From contig NZ_AP024269.1 of assembly GCF_016629525.1 (NCBI RefSeq), forward strand, positions 2,170,001-2,234,000: a DNA stretch of 64,000 bases, read 5' to 3'. A program made the translations under genes and the position numbers. Below, piece after piece: positions 61,858 through 64,000 of the stretch (position 1 is its first letter; each line of letters starts with the position of its first letter). The notes beneath the pieces are model-generated. The model was not told the DNA's origin. It saw nothing but the letters and a program-made list of their open reading frames with translations, and searched no databases. This DNA comes from Kaistia sp. 32K. GTDB taxonomy: Bacteria; Pseudomonadota; Alphaproteobacteria; Rhizobiales; Kaistiaceae.

Positions 61858-62061
61858 ATGGCACCGCTTCGCAGGGCTATTTCTGCTGAACAAATCTCAG
61901 CGGCCGATTTCGGCCGTATCGTTGCCGCCATGGAAACGAAATGCTGCACCACAGCATATCCGTGCCGATCGATCGAAATCGTCAGCATATCGCTGAAGGA
62001 ATTGATGCCGCCTCCGCATGACATCGTGCACTTCGGTTCGGTAATACGATCTTTGCGTTGA
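61858..62061 (+). CDS. Possible small protein divergent from the XRE regulator, function unknown
   Basis: A 67-residue frame from ATG 61858, with GAGAGG just upstream (spacing slightly short). It begins MAPLRRAISAEQISAADFG and has a cysteine pair (METKCCTT). I recognise no family. It faces away from the XRE gene with the palindrome between them, the arrangement of a regulator and its target. There is no other support, and it may be a chance open frame. Confidence 0.3.
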   Translation: MAPLRRAISAEQISAADFGRIVAAMETKCCTTAYPCRSIEIVSISLKELMPPPHDIVHFGSVIRSLR

Positions 62062-62185
62062 CAGACAATCCATCGACCGAAATAGTTTCCATACTAATCC
62101 CGGCAAGGGGTCAGATTTGCCAACGACCGCAGCGGGGAGGCTCGGTCGTATTGGTACGATATTGTCAGCATTCTGGGAGGACACC

Positions 62186-63169
62186 ATGCTGAGACGTATT
62201 CTTCTTTGCACCGCGATGGCACTCGCTTCCGTCGCCGTCGCCGTCGCCGGGCCCGCCTTCGCGCAGTCGTCCTATCCCGAGCGGCCGATCCAGCTGATCG
62301 TGCCCTGGGGCGCCGGCGGCGGCACCGACGCAGTCGCCCGCATCATCGGCACGCTGCTGCAGCAGGAGCTGGGCGTTCCGGTCAACGTCGTCAACCGCAC
62401 GGGTGGCTCGGGCGTCGTCGGCCACAGCGCCATCGCGACCGCCAAGCCGGACGGCTACACGATCGGCATCGTGACGATCGAGATCGACATGATGCACTGG
62501 CAGGGCCTGACGGACCTGACCTACAAGGACTTCGACTTCCTCGCCATGGTCAATGCCGATCCGGGCGGCGTGATGGTTTCGGCCAGCTCCGAATACCAGA
62601 CGCTTCCCGACCTGCTCGCCGCCATCAAGGAGAAGCCGGCCGGCACCTTCAAGGCGTCCGGGACCGGGCAGGGCGGCATCTGGCATCTCGGCCTCGCCGG
62701 CTGGATGATGTCGCACGGGCTGAAGCCGGACCATGTCACCTGGGTACCGAGCCAGGGCGCGGCTCCCGGGATCACCGACATGGTCGCCGGCGGCGTCAAT
62801 CTGGTGCCGACCTCGCTCGCCGAGGGCCGCTCGATGATCGACGCCAAGCGCGTCACGCCGCTCGGCTCGATGTCGCCGGAGCGGCAGGCGCTGTTCCCGG
62901 ACGTGCCGACGCTGAAGGAATCGGTCGAATCCGACTGGACGCTGGCGGTCTGGCGCACGGTTGCCGGTCCGAAGGGCCTGCCGGAGGACGTCGCGGCCAA
63001 GCTCGGGGCGGCGCTCGAGAAGGCCTACAACAGCCCCGAATACCAGAAGTTCATGAACGAGCGCGGCTTCGGCATGCGCTGGGCCGACGGCGCGGAGACG
63101 ACGCGCATCGTCGGCGAGGACGACGCCACGCTCGGCGCGATCATGAAGGAGGCCGGGCTCGCCAAATAG
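62186..63169 (+). CDS. Tripartite tricarboxylate transporter substrate-binding protein (TctC/Bug family)
   Basis: A 327-residue periplasmic protein from ATG 62186 (GGGAGG upstream) with a signal peptide ending near AFAQS. Family motifs are YPERPIQLIVPWGAGGGTDAVARI, RTGGSGVVGHSAIATAKPDGYTI and the C-terminal MNERGFGMRW. Bug-type proteins bind carboxylates such as citrate, aromatic acids or amino acids. The TctB and TctA genes follow on the same strand. Ligand not predictable. Confidence 0.94.
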   Translation: MLRRILLCTAMALASVAVAVAGPAFAQSSYPERPIQLIVPWGAGGGTDAVARIIGTLLQQELGVPVNVVNRTGGSGVVGHSAIATAKPDGYTIGIVTIEIDMMHWQGLTDLTYKDFDFLAMVNADPGGVMVSASSEYQTLPDLLAAIKEKPAGTFKASGTGQGGIWHLGLAGWMMSHGLKPDHVTWVPSQGAAPGITDMVAGGVNLVPTSLAEGRSMIDAKRVTPLGSMSPERQALFPDVPTLKESVESDWTLAVWRTVAGPKGLPEDVAAKLGAALEKAYNSPEYQKFMNERGFGMRWADGAETTRIVGEDDATLGAIMKEAGLAK

Positions 63170-63275
63170 GCGGCCGGCAGCCTCTCCGGTCCCATGCCTG
63201 CGGCGCGGCCACGGATCTCCGGTCCGTCGGCCGAGTCGTGCCCCCGGTCTCGCACGGAACGGCCAAGATCAGACC

Positions 63276-63752
63276 ATGATCAAACTCAGTGAACTCCATC
63301 TGGGCGTGTTGACCGCGCTTGGCGGCATCGTCCTTCTCTTCGCCTCCGCCCATTTCGTGGCGCTGCCCGGCCAGGCCTATGGCGCCGGCACCATGCCGCG
63401 GCTGATCGGCTGGTGCGCCATCCTGCTCGGCGGCTTCATGACGGCGACCAGCCTCCGCCACCTGCCGCGCATGCTGAAGCCGCATCTCGCCGACTGGGTC
63501 CGCAAGCCGCGCCTGGCGCTCTCGGCGCTGGCTTCTCTCGCCGTGATCGTCTTCTACATCCTGTTCGCCGATACGCTCGGCTTCATCCCGACCAGCTTCC
63601 TCGCCCTGACGGCGCTGATGCTGCTCTTGCGCACGCGGCCGCTGACCGCGGTCCTCGCCGGCGCGGTGACCACGCTCGCGGTCTATTACGGCTTCTCGCG
63701 CATGCTCATGGTGCCGCTGCCGCGCACCGAATTTCTCTCGTTCCTGGGGTGA
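63276..63752 (+). CDS. Tripartite tricarboxylate transporter small membrane subunit (TctB family)
   Basis: A 158-residue protein with four hydrophobic helices (about residues 10-28, 42-60, 80-102 and 115-145). It has the TctB pattern of a small four-helix membrane protein between the binding protein and the large permease. PRLIGWCAILLGGFM is typical. It is 106 bases after the binding protein gene and three bases before the large permease gene. Confidence 0.88.
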   Translation: MIKLSELHLGVLTALGGIVLLFASAHFVALPGQAYGAGTMPRLIGWCAILLGGFMTATSLRHLPRMLKPHLADWVRKPRLALSALASLAVIVFYILFADTLGFIPTSFLALTALMLLLRTRPLTAVLAGAVTTLAVYYGFSRMLMVPLPRTEFLSFLG

Positions 63753-63755
63753 CGC

Positions 63756-64000
63756 ATGCTGATCTTTGAACAGGCCGCGGCCCTCGTCTTCCAGCCCTAT
63801 GTCCTTGGCGTCATCCTGGCGTCCGCCGTGTTCGGCATGCTGGTCGGGGCCATTCCGGGCCTGACCGCCACCATGGCCACGGCGCTTCTGGTGCCGATGA
63901 CCTTCTTCATGGAGCCGGTGCCGGCGATCGCGGCGATCGTCACCGCCACCGCGATGGCGATCTTCGCCGGCGACATTCCGGCGGCGCTGCTGCGCATGCC
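63756..64000 (+). CDS. Tripartite tricarboxylate transporter large permease (TctA family), 5' part only
   Basis: The first 81 residues are visible from ATG 63756: MLIFEQAAALVFQPYVLGVIL followed by GMLVGAIPGLTATMATALLVPMTFFMEP, the conserved N-terminal helix and glycine-rich loop of TctA. The protein (normally about 500 residues) continues past the right edge. It forms the channel of the sodium- or proton-linked importer. Confidence 0.9.
   Translation, partial: MLIFEQAAALVFQPYVLGVILASAVFGMLVGAIPGLTATMATALLVPMTFFMEPVPAIAAIVTATAMAIFAGDIPAALLRM

Larger units (their letters stand above)
61795..62185. other. Divergent region holding the XRE operator and promoters
   Basis: A 391-bp region that is AT-richer than average. 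It carries the 20-bp palindrome at 61821-61840, a possible small gene (61858-62061), the CAAGGGGTCAGAT repeat at 62104-62116, and a TCGTA-N4-TACGA inverted repeat at 62146-62159 that could be an operator for the transporter downstream. Confidence 0.5.

Noticed and set aside
1..64000. CRISPR array, prophage, toxin-antitoxin or intact insertion sequence
   Set aside because: I saw no regularly spaced direct repeats, no transposase, integrase, capsid or toxin-like frame; the XRE gene has no recognisable partner.

Overview
The window is a chromosomal stretch of a high-GC Gram-negative bacterium. The gene set points to the Alphaproteobacteria, most likely Hyphomicrobiales (Rhizobiales): an aapJQMP amino-acid transporter, a DUF2842 protein beside heme A synthase, an fdsGBA-fdhD-fdsD formate dehydrogenase operon, a LAB_N protein beside lipid-A-type enzymes and palindromic intergenic repeats. 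I cannot name the genus from sequence alone. Coding density is high, and many adjacent genes overlap by 1 to 11 bases, which indicates tight operons. Both ends are cut: an N-acyl-D-amino-acid deacylase at the left and a TctA-type permease at the right.

Layout. 1-8105: uptake and catabolism locus (deacylase, RpiR regulator, TauABC-like ABC transporter, small VOC protein, SDR, two Gfo/Idh/MocA oxidoreductases). 8267-9001: lone methyltransferase. 9007-18393: exopolysaccharide locus (Wzy/ligase-like protein, polyprenyl sugar transferase, GT4, Wza-like lipoprotein, Wzz/Wzc-like protein with a degenerate kinase domain, CelD-like acyltransferase, polysaccharide deacetylase). 18356-21001: DUF2842, heme A synthase, M24 peptidase. 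21140-30573: LPS inner-core heptose genes (waaC, AGE isomerase, hldE, gmhB, hldD, waaF) with a proline-rich protein and a DUF2339 membrane protein. 30742-34483: lipid-linked sugar / lipid A modification cassette (GT39, PAP2, GT2, LAB_N). 34476-40515: metC and the aap amino-acid importer. 40590-47762: OmpA-like protein, sulfur genes (sseA, cysK) with alaX, photolyase, acyltransferase, small secreted protein. 47992-53203: six-gene sugar operon ending in a DeoR regulator. 53204-54023: intergenic repeat cluster. 54024-59961: NAD-dependent molybdenum formate dehydrogenase. 60376-60620: two identical tRNA-Asn genes, each with a terminator. 60805-61794: an XRE regulator in visibly lower-GC DNA. 62186-64000: tripartite tricarboxylate transporter.

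How it fits together. Much of the window builds the envelope: an ADP-heptose supply and transfer route for LPS core, lipid-linked sugar decoration, and a Wza/Wzz exopolysaccharide system. The rest is nutrient capture (three transporter types), carbohydrate catabolism under RpiR and DeoR control, sulfur amino-acid metabolism, and NADH generation from formate.

I did not find a phage-defence system, CRISPR array, intact insertion sequence or integrase. The least conventional features are the XRE locus beside the duplicated tRNA-Asn genes, which has a perfect 20-bp palindrome and is flanked by a short direct repeat; the degenerate P-loop of the Wzc-like protein; a GmhB that has lost most of its zinc ligands; and the two sugar catabolic clusters whose substrates cannot be assigned.
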